This document shows positions 52,555 to 63,845 of a stretch of 64,000 nt of DNA, piece by piece (positions within the stretch are counted from its first letter, which is position 1; each line of letters begins with the position of its first letter). This DNA comes from Gracilaria domingensis (Eukaryota; Rhodophyta; Florideophyceae; Gracilariales; Gracilariaceae), in contig VCMS01000281.1 of the NCBI GenBank assembly GCA_022539475.1, forward strand, positions 1-64,000, read 5' to 3'. A program made the translations under genes and the position numbers. The notes under the pieces were generated by a model. It was not told where the DNA came from. It did no database searches and saw nothing but the letters and a program-made list of their open reading frames with translations.

Positions 52555-54164
52555 TTGAACACATCTCCTTCGACTTCTGATAGTATGGAACACATCCTGA
52601 ACTACCTTCTACCGCAATTCTATTTTGAGCAAGAGAAACCAAGTACTACATTTATTACAGAATTCCTAGAACCAAAAGACAAACGTTGCGATTCACCAGA
52701 ATTCATAAAAGACAAAAAGAAGGAAACAAATGGACTGTCGAAGCGAGGAACAGGGAAATTCGTAAAGAGATCTGATGTGCCTCAAAATGCCAACATTATT
52801 GGATCACGATTCGTTCGTTCTACAAAAAAATCCGGGAATTAATGACGAAATATTCGAGGCACGCTCAGTTGCACAGCGTTCCTCAGATGAGGATCAGAAA
52901 TTTCTTGACCACAACGCTACCCTTTTCCACCACAGCTCTGTTCGATTCATATTCGCTATCGCCACGATGTTCGATTGGAAGGTATGGAGTCATGATGTTA
53001 CCCCGGCATACATACAATGTGGCCAAAATCTAGACTGAGGAGTATATCTTAAAAACCCCTAAAGAAATGAAGCTACCCACTGGTGACATGCCTCGACTAA
53101 TCAACCCATTATACGGATTACCAGATGAAATGAATAATTGGAACGTAACTATCATGAATCATATGCGCGATGATCTTGACATGACTCCAATGAAAGGCGA
53201 CATCTTAGCATTCTACAAACATGTCCAACAAAAACTAATCGGATTACTGGCCTTTTATGTTCAATTCTAACTGGTAATAGACAATTTTTATCTCTTACTG
53301 AGACGACTCTGGAAAATTTCGAATCACGGGATAGAGAAATGAATACATTCAAGTTTGCAGGAACACAAGTAGAAACCTGTCCCGATCAGTAAATGGTTCA
53401 TTAAAAAGACCTCCTGAAACGATTGTCCAACCTAGGTGATCCTAACGATTACGCTACACACCGTTCTAAAAAGGCACTATTGGCTTGTCGGGTTTACTAA
53501 TATCTTCACCTTTCCTTCTTCGCAAACAAATGCGATCATATGACTCAGCAAAATTTCGAGGAGAAAATCGGAAGAGGAATGATCAAAGTTATTAAGAAAA
53601 TGAAACAGGGTGATCCTATTTGTCTCCAGTTCATCAAACACGATTTGGAATCTCTTCACATTAATATTTATGGTGACTCTTCTTTCGCCAATATCGATGA
53701 AATTAAGTCCCAACTCGGATACATCATATTATTAGCTGCCAATTTCAACAACTGGGACATTATTCAGTTCAAGAGTTACTAGAATCGCCGTGTTGTAAGA
53801 TCTTGGTGGAGAGGTTTACGCCTTTGCTGATGCATTCGACACTGGATATAATCTGAAACACGACGTGGAATATTTATTGAATCGACCAGTACCCATCAAG
53901 ATGTTTACAGACTCCATGAGTCTTTCTAATGTGATAGTGAAATCATCTGAGACTGCAAAAAAGAGGATACTATTTGATATCAGTGATGTGCGAAATAAAA
54001 ATGATCGGAAAGAGATATCAGACGTAGGCCTCTTTCGAGCAGAGTTTAACCCTGCCGAAATTTTTCCAAAAGACATTATGAACGACGTTTTCCAACGTAT
54101 TGTGTTCCACAATACAATAGAACATGAAACGGAGCAATGGGTTATGCGTGACTGGAGTCATTAA
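52555..54164 (+). pseudogene. Copia reverse transcriptase and RNase H remnant
   Basis: The RT part reads PQNANIIGSRFV, then WKVWSHDVTPAYIQ, then RLINPLYGLPDEMNNWNVTI, matching copia RT blocks. A later frame has 'VH*KDLLKRL', where Gln is expected at the stop. RNase H follows: INIYGDSSFANIDEIKSQLG, then PVPIKMFTDSMSLSNVIVKS and KKRILFDISDVRN, ending with a degraded 'AD(I)LTK'-like region near 54050. Several stops and frame shifts are present. Confidence 0.7.
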
Positions 54165-55082
54165 TAGAAGTTTTGCAATTAGAAAGGTGATTTTAAATAT
54201 TGCTAGTGTAGGTATCACCTCCCGGAGATCAGGGAGACGTAAGGAAAACGAAGAACAATTCAAGTATAATAAGAACGTACGGTCACAGCCACAAGTTGTG
54301 GTTTTTAGTTACGTTTCTACGAGAACAGAAAGCGTTCTTCGGGCAGCGAAGCTGCATGTAGAACAGTATAAAAGACCGAAACGCTCTGCTTCCCCCAGAG
54401 CTACGGCATCAACCGCCGGAACATTTCTTCATCATCAGCTTCCATCAGCGTGTGCACCAAGCACAACAGAGCCGATCAGTAACGTGTACTCCTTGACCAC
54501 TGGCAAGTCGAGTACTCGACGGAACGGGCGTGCATTTTATTTGGTGCGAGGCACCACAACCGGCGGTGCCACTGTGCGCCCAGGGGACGCCGGCGGCAAA
54601 CGTGTTGCGCGTTCAATGCGCTCACCTCGCATGAGGCGTCTGGCATGTAACACCGTCCGTCGAGGCGAAGGTTAACTCTTCCTACACCACTTTTCGTATC
54701 TCATATAGGCTTGCCATACGCAAGATAATTAGAACTTAAAGAGCGGAAGAGCAAGGCCCGCAGATGTGCTCACTGCAAATATCATCTCCTCTACGGAAGC
54801 GTCATTCTGAACTTGTAGGCGCTGTGCAAACTTCAATACATGAATAAATAAATGCAAACACCTTTCAACTAAACAAATCACACCAGTAAACTGCCAAAAC
54901 CTAAGCAACACTCCAAAACTAGTGTGAAGAATGAAGGAAATGCTATCGTTGCAGGAAAATGGAGAAAAAGTGTGAGGCACATCAAACATAAGCAATAAAA
55001 AATTCACTTATAACATATAACGCAATAATAATAGAAAACAAAAGAATATGAAGCACAGTTATTGTACTTAGTAGTCCCAACA
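54165..55082. other. Element-flank DNA, no gene recognised
   Basis: About 900 bases, possibly including the 3' LTR of the copia element: 'tgtaggtatcacctcc' starts near 54206 and a TATAAAA-type motif lies near 54365. An open frame to 54675 is Arg/Thr/Ser-rich with no domain. The last part is AT-rich. Confidence 0.35.
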
Positions 55083-56105
55083 ATTTTTCTCAGAACGATT
55101 CAAGATGCATCATGCTGACCATCTTCCTTAGATAAGCGAGGGACGCACACTTTGTTAATATGTCAGCGATCTGTAGACTGCTTGGGATGTGCAGCAAGCT
55201 GATGTTGCTTTCTGCGAAAATATCTCTCACATGGTGCATCTTCAAGTCAATGTGCTTGTTCCCAGCAGAGATATGAGGGTTTTTTGTGAGGGGTGGTGCA
55301 GCCGAGCTCTGCAGTAGAGTTTCGGTAACCTCATGCCAGAGCTCTCCGCTCCAAGGCTGTTTGTGTGCGAATTCCCAAAACATCTTTCGTTCCCACGTGA
55401 TGTCCATAGCACATGTAGAGAGAGCAACCTATTTTGCTTCTGCAGACGACAGAGCAATGACTGTTTGAAGCTTCGACATCCACATGACTGGTGCGTTGTT
55501 GACAAAAATTACGTACTCAGCAGTAGACTTGCGAGTCCCTACAAATCCCCCAAATCGGCGTTAGCGTACGACCAAAGTGAAGCTGGAGTGATCGGGATGT
55601 TGGCGCGGTAGTGGATTCCGTAGTCTAATGTACCAGCGACGTCTCTGAAGAGGCGCTTGAGCAAGGCGAAGTGACGCTCACAAGGATTGTGAAGATGCTT
55701 CAAAAGAGACGAAGCAGGGAAAGAGAGATCTGGCATTTAAAGAAGTCTACCAATACCAGCCCTATAGTTAGCGTTATCAACAGTAGAGAGAGCTTACTCG
55801 TTCTCACGTGTTCATAGTCAGTTCGCTACGGCCGGGAAACGAGATTGCAGGTGTTGCATCGTTCCGTGCCAAACTTCTTGACCAGTTGTAACGCATATCC
55901 ATATTGAATGACCTTTACGTCGAGCACAGGACGTCGGATATTAGAGCCATTAAATGACTTAAGTTCGCCATAAATCTTCACGTCAAAGGTTACCGATAGT
56001 CGTTCCTTGAAATATGTCAGAAGGTTTACGCTGTTGGCAGCGAAGGTGCATTCGTCCAAGATTACTGCCACTATAATGAACCGGTCTCCTTCAAGGTACA
56101 TCGTC
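55083..56105 (-). pseudogene. Second Ty1/copia fragment: RT C-terminal part and RNase H
   Basis: Read from 56105 down: FIIVAVILDECTFAANSVNL (the palm V-D-D region, here degraded), then VTFDVKIYGELKSFNGSNI, then PDLSFPASSLLKHLHNPCER and RLFRDVAGTLDYGIHYR. RNase H follows with SKLQTVIALSSAEAK, KHIDLKMHHVRDIFAE and QIADILTKC. The sequence differs clearly from the plus-strand element, so this is another copia lineage. Frame changes and stops are present and the 5' half is missing. Confidence 0.75.
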
Positions 56106-56687
56106 TGTGTTTCTGGAACGCTATGTAAAGAGGCTAGAATGCTATTTTGTGGATTGAATCGTTAAAAAATGTGCAAAGAATTGAATGTACGGCTATATGC
56201 AAGCCAAAAAAAAATTTTTTTGGATACCATACTTTCATTTATTCAAGCAATACTACAGAATTTGTAGAACGAGTGAAAGCGGACATAATTGCTAGTTCAC
56301 CTCCATGACATGAAAGTTTTTGTACCTAGTATACTCAGACGGATTAGGTGGTAGCTCGATCTGGAAGCTACCAACGGCACTTGCATACTTGTCGATTGCA
56401 AATATACACAAGTAATGAATGTAAACTAACTCTGGCTAGTACAACATTCATGAAATGGTAGTTGCGCACATCCATTCCCCCACCGCTTTTCTACCTCCAT
56501 CAACCCGGCAACTACTGTATCACCTGAATCAAAGTAAAGCACCTTCATCTCCTTCCTCTACCTCGACATCCGCGAATGATAGCGTACGAAATTCTTTCCC
56601 ATCATCATTCTCAACGGTTTCCTACTCATCCTTCACAACATCCTCCCAGCTCCACTTCTCCTCGTATCCAACAACACTGCTCCCTTT
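56106..56687. other. AT-rich spacer, no gene
   Basis: 580 bases with poly-A/T at 56206-56221. Nothing recognisable. Confidence 0.4.
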
Positions 56688-57341
56688 TCACACCGGCTTC
56701 GGAACAGTTCTGAACCCAACCCGTGTCCTCTTCTTACTATCCCCTTTTCCCTTCTTGTTCTCCACCTTCGGCTGAATTTCATCCTCTTCTACCCCCACAC
56801 TCCTCGGTTGGATCGGCCTCTTCTCGCCAACCTTCCTCTTCAGACCTCTTTTCCTCACCAATTCTCCCTCCATCACCTCATCCACCCCAAAACTATCCGT
56901 CGCCGGTACAAAGTCTCTCGCATCCTCGTCCTCGCTTCCGATGCACACTCCTACCCCAACGCCGTTCACGATCTCCGTCTTCGGCGCCGGAGTTACCGGC
57001 GTTCCCTCCGCACCCCCTACCCCGCCCTTCTTCCTCCCATTCACCTCCTTCGAGCTCCCCTCCAGATTCTCAATGCGTTTCATCATCTTCTTCTGCTCCT
57101 CTTTCATCCCCCTCAGTTCCGTTACCACGAACCCTGTCACCTTCTTCGTCAGTCGACCCACGTCCTCTCCCATGCGCGTCCCCATCGCTCCGGCACACCC
57201 CAGCACTGCAGTGGCCCACCAGTCCAGCTCGTCCTTTTCTTCCTCCTCCTCGAACACACTCTTTAACTTCTTGTGCGACCGTACCCCTTCGTCCGACTCC
57301 CACGGCCACCTAATGTTCGAACGCGAATCGTCATCGCTCAT
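56688..57341 (-). CDS. Acidic-start coiled-coil protein with basic tail, unknown function
   Basis: 217 aa from ATG 57341 (MSDDDSRSNIRWPWES). It has an acidic stretch (FEEEEEKDELDWWA), then a predicted coiled coil (VTELRGMKEEQKKMMKRIEN), then EGTPVTPAPKTE, a Val/Gly-rich acidic stretch and a basic end (KGKGDSKKRTRVGFRTVPKP). The layout and the (T/S)PVTP motif are shared with the ORF at 818-1747. Both sit beside mobile elements, so a shared accessory family is inferred. Divergent from the membrane protein gene at 57982. Confidence 0.5.
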   Translation of the reverse strand: MSDDDSRSNIRWPWESDEGVRSHKKLKSVFEEEEEKDELDWWATAVLGCAGAMGTRMGEDVGRLTKKVTGFVVTELRGMKEEQKKMMKRIENLEGSSKEVNGRKKGGVGGAEGTPVTPAPKTEIVNGVGVGVCIGSEDEDARDFVPATDSFGVDEVMEGELVRKRGLKRKVGEKRPIQPRSVGVEEDEIQPKVENKKGKGDSKKRTRVGFRTVPKPV

Positions 57342-57981
57342 GGTCGCGTTGGTAGAAGATCTGGTAGAAGAGCAAAAGGGATATCGAAAGAAGAGAAATC
57401 AGGGAAGCTGAAAAGAACAGAACTCGCTGATCGTTCCTTCGCAAACCGATCACGGTGTACCAAGGGTAGACGCTTTCGTCCCATGACACTGTAGTACCGC
57501 CGCACCCGCTCATATCCGTCCAACCTCTGCATCGCAATTATTTTCATATTTACTAGCATAATTCTTCACTTTTGAACACTCTCTATGCTTCTCATTCTCC
57601 ATGTTCTCCCAACCGTTGCGAGAAGGGCGTCCCTTTTCATACATGGTTCATGCCAGTAGTATATGAAATGAAATCCTACCACTACCATCATATCATGATT
57701 CTTCCGTCCTCTTCATCGCCCTACATTTTACTCTTCATGTACTCCGTCTCTTCATAGCTTTTCCATCACAGAAGCTAAGTTCGTCACTCGTTTATGAACA
57801 CCTTCTTCACTTCAAATTTACAAGCCTTAAAGGAAACAAAACATAGATATAGCTCCTTCGATACACCTCTTTATAGGTAATATCTGCTCGTTTCGTTCTC
57901 AATAAATATATCTTCTCCTCGCCCCTTCTTTCTTCATTTCTTCTCCTCTTTCCTACCTACTCACAGGCAGCAGAGCTCACA
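57342..57981. promoter_or_regulatory. Divergent spacer upstream of the membrane protein gene
   Basis: 640 bases with no gene. The CT-rich stretch just before ATG 57982 (57915-57960) looks like a transcribed leader. Confidence 0.35.
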
Positions 57982-59184
57982 ATGGCCTTCCAAAACACCC
58001 ACAAGGTATCGCATGTACAGCTTCGCAACCAAACTGCTCTCATACCTATCCATCTCAACGCATTTCCCCATAGGACATACATCACCTTTGACGACTGCCT
58101 TCAACTGAAGTACGACGTTGACACCGGGGAAGCCACGGTTCGAGGAGTCCAGACCCTTTTATCCCCCGAACTGCTGGATGAACTCAGTGATGTTTATGAC
58201 ATACTTCACGAAGTTTCAATTCATGACCGAATCCTTGAACATCCTCCCTTCTTCCACACAATTGGGAATCTTTCAGAGCTACCCAACTACATGTCAGAGG
58301 CTCGGTCTTATTCACATAATCCCCTGAACATGCTCTTGCTATCCTCTCTCTTGGCATTCTCCCTCTTCGTTTCAGTAGCCATAGGAGCTCTCTATGGGAT
58401 TATAAAGCCTCTCACAACACACGCTCTTCTCTACGATCGCTCCTCCCGCCAAACACAACTGGGATTCACCATCCTGTACAGCATGCTCGAAACTATGTTT
58501 CACATTATTCTGTTTGAATTGGCATTCTCTCTTCACGCCACAAGGTATGGTAGACTCGCATATGGTCCAATGACTCCGTCGCACACATCCAGCACCGTTT
58601 CGGCACTGAGGAATAAATACCTCGGCATGGGCATCGGTGGGCTTATCGTCCTCAACCTCTCTATCTTCGTCACCTATCAGCTCCGTCCTCCTCCAATCGA
58701 TGTCATGGATTCTCTCAAAACTGCATGTATTTCCTTCTTCCCCGGCGGTTTCTTCTTCGGCTTCTTCACCATTCTCATCAACACATTTGGGATCTATTTC
58801 TCTACAAAACATACGTTCAACAACATAGTTCCGCTCTCCAATCGGGTGGTATACCGGAGAAGAGGGCTAAATCCGTACTGCCGTTGTATTCTAAACTCGT
58901 TCCGGAAAGCTTTGTTCCTTCAGGATTTCCTGCTTTCTATCAGACTTTTTCTGAACAGAGTGGTCCCAGTTTTCTTCGCACACACACTCTCCGAGTCTTT
59001 GGACCCCGAATCCTTTGGCTCGTACAGAAGTATCCCGCCCCTCCTCACAAACACCTTGTTCATTGTACTACTTGTATGCTCCGGAGTCGTCAAACACGCA
59101 CCAAGAATCAACGCAAAGCGATACTTGTGCGCCATTGGTGAGCACCCTAGACCCCCGACACAACATCTACTGCCTTCTGGCTGA
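57982..59184 (+). CDS. Multi-pass membrane protein, unknown function
   Basis: 400-aa intact ORF. Residues 1-110 are soluble (FPHRTYITFDDCLQLKYDVD). Then come about six hydrophobic segments: NMLLLSSLLAFSLFVSVAIG, FTILYSMLETMFHIILFELA, YLGMGIGGLIVLNLSIFVTY, a Gly/Phe-rich FFPGGFFFGFFTILINTFGI, and two near the end (VVPVFFAHTL; TLFIVLLVCSGVV). Loops between them are basic. No known transporter or channel motif is seen. It lies between the coiled-coil ORF and the ParB-dioxygenase gene, all flanked by repeats, so it may be element cargo or a resident gene. Intactness beside decayed neighbours is notable. Confidence 0.55.
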   Translation: MAFQNTHKVSHVQLRNQTALIPIHLNAFPHRTYITFDDCLQLKYDVDTGEATVRGVQTLLSPELLDELSDVYDILHEVSIHDRILEHPPFFHTIGNLSELPNYMSEARSYSHNPLNMLLLSSLLAFSLFVSVAIGALYGIIKPLTTHALLYDRSSRQTQLGFTILYSMLETMFHIILFELAFSLHATRYGRLAYGPMTPSHTSSTVSALRNKYLGMGIGGLIVLNLSIFVTYQLRPPPIDVMDSLKTACISFFPGGFFFGFFTILINTFGIYFSTKHTFNNIVPLSNRVVYRRRGLNPYCRCILNSFRKALFLQDFLLSIRLFLNRVVPVFFAHTLSESLDPESFGSYRSIPPLLTNTLFIVLLVCSGVVKHAPRINAKRYLCAIGEHPRPPTQHLLPSG

Positions 59185-59461
59185 CGTATTCACCAAGTGC
59201 GAGACAAGTAGTATACGAACATAAGTACATAACTGATACATGTTTCAACTAAACAGAATCTCTTCTCTACAAACATAGTTCCCACTTGTTCATGACGCTC
59301 TCCAGGATTGAAGTGTTTGGTATGGTATCCTATCCTACCCTTCAATCTTGGGTAGAGTCGTCGCTTCCACAATTCTTAAACTTTCTCTCGAATCACAAGA
59401 TCATTTACTTCGAAACTATATTCGACACATAGATTACTACAAAATTTCATCACATATTCAC

Positions 59462-62400
59462 TCAGTCCTCTTCGCCATCCTCAAGATCGTTTTCAATCTC
59501 CTCCACTTCATAATTCTCATCTTCGTCATCTTCTTCATACTGTTCTTCCCCTTCCTCTACTATCACCTCATCATTCTCCTCCTCCAAATTCGACGGTTCT
59601 GGATTCTTCCTCTTCTCCTTCATACTAACCAGGTCTTCATCCTCCTTGAACTGAGGTCGAAAGTGTGGGTTAAGGTGTACCGCATCCGGGAGGTTGTATT
59701 TCTCAGGTACCATGTACATGTGGTAACGAAACAAGGGAATCTCGGGGAATCTTCCATCCTCATTTGAAGCGCCTGCATGGAACACATCACCTCTTCCGAT
59801 AAATATAGACTTAGGCAGAACGAAAAACTTCCTCACAAACATCCCCCGTGCCAAACCTTCAAATGCCTTGGGAGTAACTGCGTAGTGTGTATGAGACCCT
59901 TCACATACCCAAATTGGAAACGACACACACTTCCGGACACCATCATAAAGTACCCCGGGTTCTTCTTTTCTTCCAGCTTATCCTCATTGGCCAAGGTCGG
60001 GAAATCCGTATGTAACTGCTGCCGCTTGCATCCAACTGCAGTGCATAACACCCTCCCCCCCGTCTTCGGCGCATACATTCTCTCGTTTTCCACCCTATTA
60101 TCTTGTAAACCCATTAAAGCACATATCTGTCCCAGTCGGGCATCCAGTAAAGCTCTCTTCTTCACAAGCACATGTCTTTCTACGGCTGCCTCCATGTCAT
60201 CCACTATGCCTCTTCTCGTAGTCATGTACCTCCCACCATCTGCGTTGATGATCGGTATCCATGTGATTCAGTTCTTTGGTATCCTAAGGTCTGGAGCCCT
60301 CTCGAAGTCCCTTCGGAAGAAGTCCAGTAATTCCACACTAACATCCCCGTCAATGAGCTTGCTCAAACTCTCTGTCAGCTTCATCAACTCTCCATCCGAT
60401 GCAAAGCCGTCCAGAATACAGAAACCTCTGTCTTGAAGCTCGACGTTCTTCTTCACAAAATAGACATACGCAAGAGAGTCGTTCTTCAGTGCATCCCCCC
60501 ATAACGTCTTCTCGTCGACCTGCATGCCTCCCATTGCCGCGTTCAGGAGTTTATGGCCATGATACGCTGCATGCCAAAAGACTACATGGTGCACAGTTTC
60601 AAAGTCCTTGGGCTCCAACAAGTGGCCTCGGTGTTGCTTCTGGAGATATATCGCATCCAGCCACGGGTACACAGATTTAATGACATTCTCCACTCCAGTC
60701 GGCCACTTGCTTGGTAAGGTCTTCACCAACTTTAGCCACGAATCGTCACCTTCATATGCTACTTCTTCAGCCTTCTTCAGACCTGGCGCCAACACCTGCG
60801 GTACTATGTCATCGAACGGGTCAGTTTCCTCTGCCTGTGAGACCACAATTGGTACTCCATCTGAGTCTGTGTCGCTGCCAATGGATATCTGATGACTTTT
60901 CAACAAGTTTCTCACCCCCTTCGCACCAAGACTCCGCATATGACTGATGACTTCATCCTGAACAGATTGAATACCCTCCGTCCTTGACTTCTTCCGTTGA
61001 TTAGGGTTCACGTCTCTCATTGCATTCTTTCGTCGACGGCTTCGTCTTGAACTCCTCATGCTTCTTGTCTTCGATGGCATACTCTCTTCACTTTCTACAT
61101 CAGAGTCCTTAGAGCCCTTGCGCACTGGCGCTTTGGCCTTCCTACTTGCCGAACGTGTGGCCATTCTTTGCGTTGTAGACTCGTCTACCGCTTTGGTCTC
61201 AGACTGTGGTTCAGTCGGCGTAGCACCAGTGGCAGGTTTCAACATATCCACCCCTAAACTCTTTGCCAGCTTATCACGAGCAATCCAGACTCTTCTCGAA
61301 ATCCTTCCTTCCCAGAGCTTCTTATTCGAAGGTACTTCAATTCGTGCTGCCTGTGTTGCAAGGTACTCACGAACGGTGCGCATTTCAAACTTTGTCACTT
61401 CCACCTTCATGGCATACGCTTCTTCCAATGTAACTTTCTTCTTCTTCGAAAGCTTCTCTGCCAAAGATTGAAGCCTCCTGCAGCAGATAAAGAAGTATTT
61501 GCGTACGTCTTCAAAACGACCCGTCAGTTTCGACACTCGCCTCCTGGAAAAGTATGCAACCAGAGCGTCGAGCGTGAAGTGGGTTGTATGCTCATCCATG
61601 GTAAAGAATTCATCACTTGATATACAAGAAATTCCAATCTCATGGTAGTCCCCACAAATCCGCTCCAAATGTTCCAGCAATCCAGGACTTCTCGCCACCT
61701 TCAACCCCATCTCTGCAAATCTTGCCAAATGCTTGATATTGTACTGGCCAATGATACCGCAAACACTTAGTGCACCTGCGACAGAGGTCCTCGTCATCTT
61801 GCTCAAGTCCTTCTTCTCTTCCTCAACCAGGACCCTTATAAATGACACAATAGAATCCACCTTGTCAGCAGAACCCATAAGACGAGCTTGCTTCCATCCA
61901 TCGTTAGCACATTGCCAAGGCTCAAGATTTCCCTCGTGGTCATCTTCTGTCCATCTTTTCTCTTCCACAGCGAAACAGAAAGACCTCCACATAGATTGCT
62001 AATGTTGGCATAGATTCACAGAGCTCTTTGAGTGCTACATGACGATGAGCTCCATCAATCAGCACACAATTCACTTTCAAGCGATTGTTCTGCACTATGT
62101 CCTTCTCGGACACATCCTGAGACAGAACAGCAACGCTCATGGTCCCAAGTGCCTGTAAGAAGCTTTTGCGTCCAATCTCTTCTTTCAGAGCCTCGACATG
62201 ATTCCGGAACAACCCTCTCACAGTCATTTCCGGAACTTGAATGAGCTCAATATCGACTTGAACAGACACATACTCGTAATGATCTAAGTCAAATACCAAA
62301 CTCGCTAAACTCGTATCGACATCATTAGGAGGTATCACATCACCTTCATCAAGAGTTCATTGACGTTGCTTCCAAGGCTTTCCTTCACTAGAACCACGTC

Positions 62401-63168
62401 TTCGTCTTCGTCTTCATCCACGTCAATCACTTCTATTGTCACTCCACTGCGATTTCCAGCCTGAGTAATAGCTTCCGCAGTGCTGTTCCTCGATGCTCCA
62501 GACTGCACAATCGTAGCAGTTTGTTTACGAAATGCCGATACAGCACTCTCTGGGGTCGTGGTCATCTTGAATTCTTGCATCTGCTTTCCACCACCGTGAA
62601 CGTTCGATGGTGTTTTCAGCTTTGGTACTGGCGCTTGTTTCCCGCCTTGGGGTTTTTAAGCATTCAACTGGGTTTTCACATGAGCCACTTTCATCTGCAT
62701 TCGCTTTCGGGCACTGGATGGAGTTTTAGGTTTTACCACTCGCACCCGTTTCCCAGCAGTATTCGATGGCTTCTCAGGGGCGACGAATTTGGAACTCGGA
62801 GCACCCTTGTCCCCTTCATCAGCGCTTACGACGTCACCCACCTTAGACATTAAGTTCAGGTCCCAGGCGTAGAAACCGGGCCTGTTCATGTCCTTCAATG
62901 TCTTCGGAACAGAATCTTCATCAGTACACTTAAAGGGATAGAGATAGGGAGTGTCAAGCTCATGAGATATCTTCGCTCGCCATATACCAACTACATCTTC
63001 CCCTGGTTTTCCCTGCAGAGCATGTCCATGCATTTCCCTTCTGAACGTTGTCTTCCCTCCACCCGTGTCCACTTCAACGAGAACAGCTTTCCCAATCGCT
63101 GCTTTGTTCCCTCCTGCCCCTCCCAACAACAAGGTCACTTCTTCGCCTGGTGCGGGCTTCGACTTCAT
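59462..63168 (-). pseudogene. Long ParB/Srx-like plus 2-oxoglutarate/Fe(II) dioxygenase-like gene, broken
   Basis: One gene can be followed from ATG 63168 (open without ATG to 63543) to 59462. Breaks: in-frame TAA near 62656, frame shift near 62345, frame shift near 61965, in-frame TGA at 60265-60267, and a shift in a GT repeat near 59926. In order: an unrecognised N-terminal domain (VVGIWRAKISHELDTPYLYP); an acidic linker; a ParB/Srx-like fold with the G-x-H-R loop in VLIDGAHRHVALKEL (about 62050); helices; a basic Ser/Arg linker; then a dioxygenase-like domain starting RGFCILDGF. Its candidate iron ligands are H-x-D in QQLHTDFP (60004-60012) and His in DVFHAGAS (59777), with Arg in LFRYHMYM as 2-oxoglutarate anchor. 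A long acidic tail ends it. The two folds are suggestive of DNA binding or base modification; activity is not shown. Confidence 0.6.
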
Positions 63169-63579
63169 AGCTGTGGATGCGTTCCCCGTCGCTGCGTTCG
63201 GTTCAGCAGTTTTGGTCCGCTCCGAAGTTGTGGTGCCATGGTTGGTCGAGGCTTTCTCACCTTTCGAGAGCGTCTCATTTGACCCTTTCCCAGTCCCCTC
63301 ATATCCATTATATGGTGCCAGTGTGTGTGATATACACGAGTCCTGGTGTTCTTCAAATCGTACGTTTGCTCCCGTGAAGTTGCAACCGCTCGTGTTCGAA
63401 TCTCCGCCCTTTCTCGCGTGAGCACAATGGACGCAACCACTCACGTTCAAAACCGCTGCAATGCCCACGTGAGCAGTGTGGGTACAGTTCCTGATGGTTA
63501 TAAATGGTTGGATCAATGTCTGATTCCGTCCTGGTTGACCCACTGTCCCCGCCTTTCATCATCTTTGAACATCGCCCGA

Positions 63580-63675
63580 GCGCCGTGTGGGAACCGCGGT
63601 TCGCCGAGTTCATAGCCGAGATCATAGCTATGATCTCGGCTATGAACTCGGCGAACCGCGGTTCCGGCACGGCGC
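63580..63675. repeat. Near-perfect 96-nt palindrome (76-nt perfect core)
   Basis: Positions 63590-63665 are exactly self-complementary with no spacer; the centre is between 63627 and 63628 (atag|ctat). The symmetry continues outward to 63580-63675 with two mismatched pairs (63588/63667 and 63589/63666). Each arm also contains the smaller palindrome ggaaccgcggttc. It can extrude as a cruciform or fold as a single hairpin. It lies beyond the 5' open end (63543) of the ParB-dioxygenase frame and about 170 bases before the next gene. Confidence 0.95.
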
Positions 63676-63845
63676 ATCTGACGAAACGCCACGTGTATAC
63701 CGCCGAAAGAACCCCCCCTGAGGACCCCATGGAGACCACTTCTACTACACAATGCGCACCAAAGCACCTGTTCTCACCCACACCACCCACTACCTGGTGG
63801 TGTTGCTGGCGTTTATGTGGGCAGTGAATAAGTGACGCCCCGTCG

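Larger units (their letters stand above)
48093..54164 (+). mobile_element. Decayed Ty1/copia retrotransposon, split by a PIF/Harbinger-like insertion
   Basis: Gag, integrase, reverse transcriptase and RNase H remains occur in the copia order on the plus strand. Between integrase (ending about 50100) and reverse transcriptase (from about 52555) lies an unrelated DNA transposon. All parts carry stops and frame changes, so the element is dead. LTRs and exact ends were not located. Confidence 0.7.

Noticed and set aside
59833-60225. Separate small gene starting at an internal ATG
   Set aside because: It continues in the same frame as the upstream 574-codon frame across a single TGA and carries the middle of the dioxygenase-like domain.
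63353-63827. Short ORFs on both strands containing the same peptide around IAEIIAMISAMN
   Set aside because: Both simply translate the palindrome at 63580-63675; identical peptides on opposite strands come from its symmetry.
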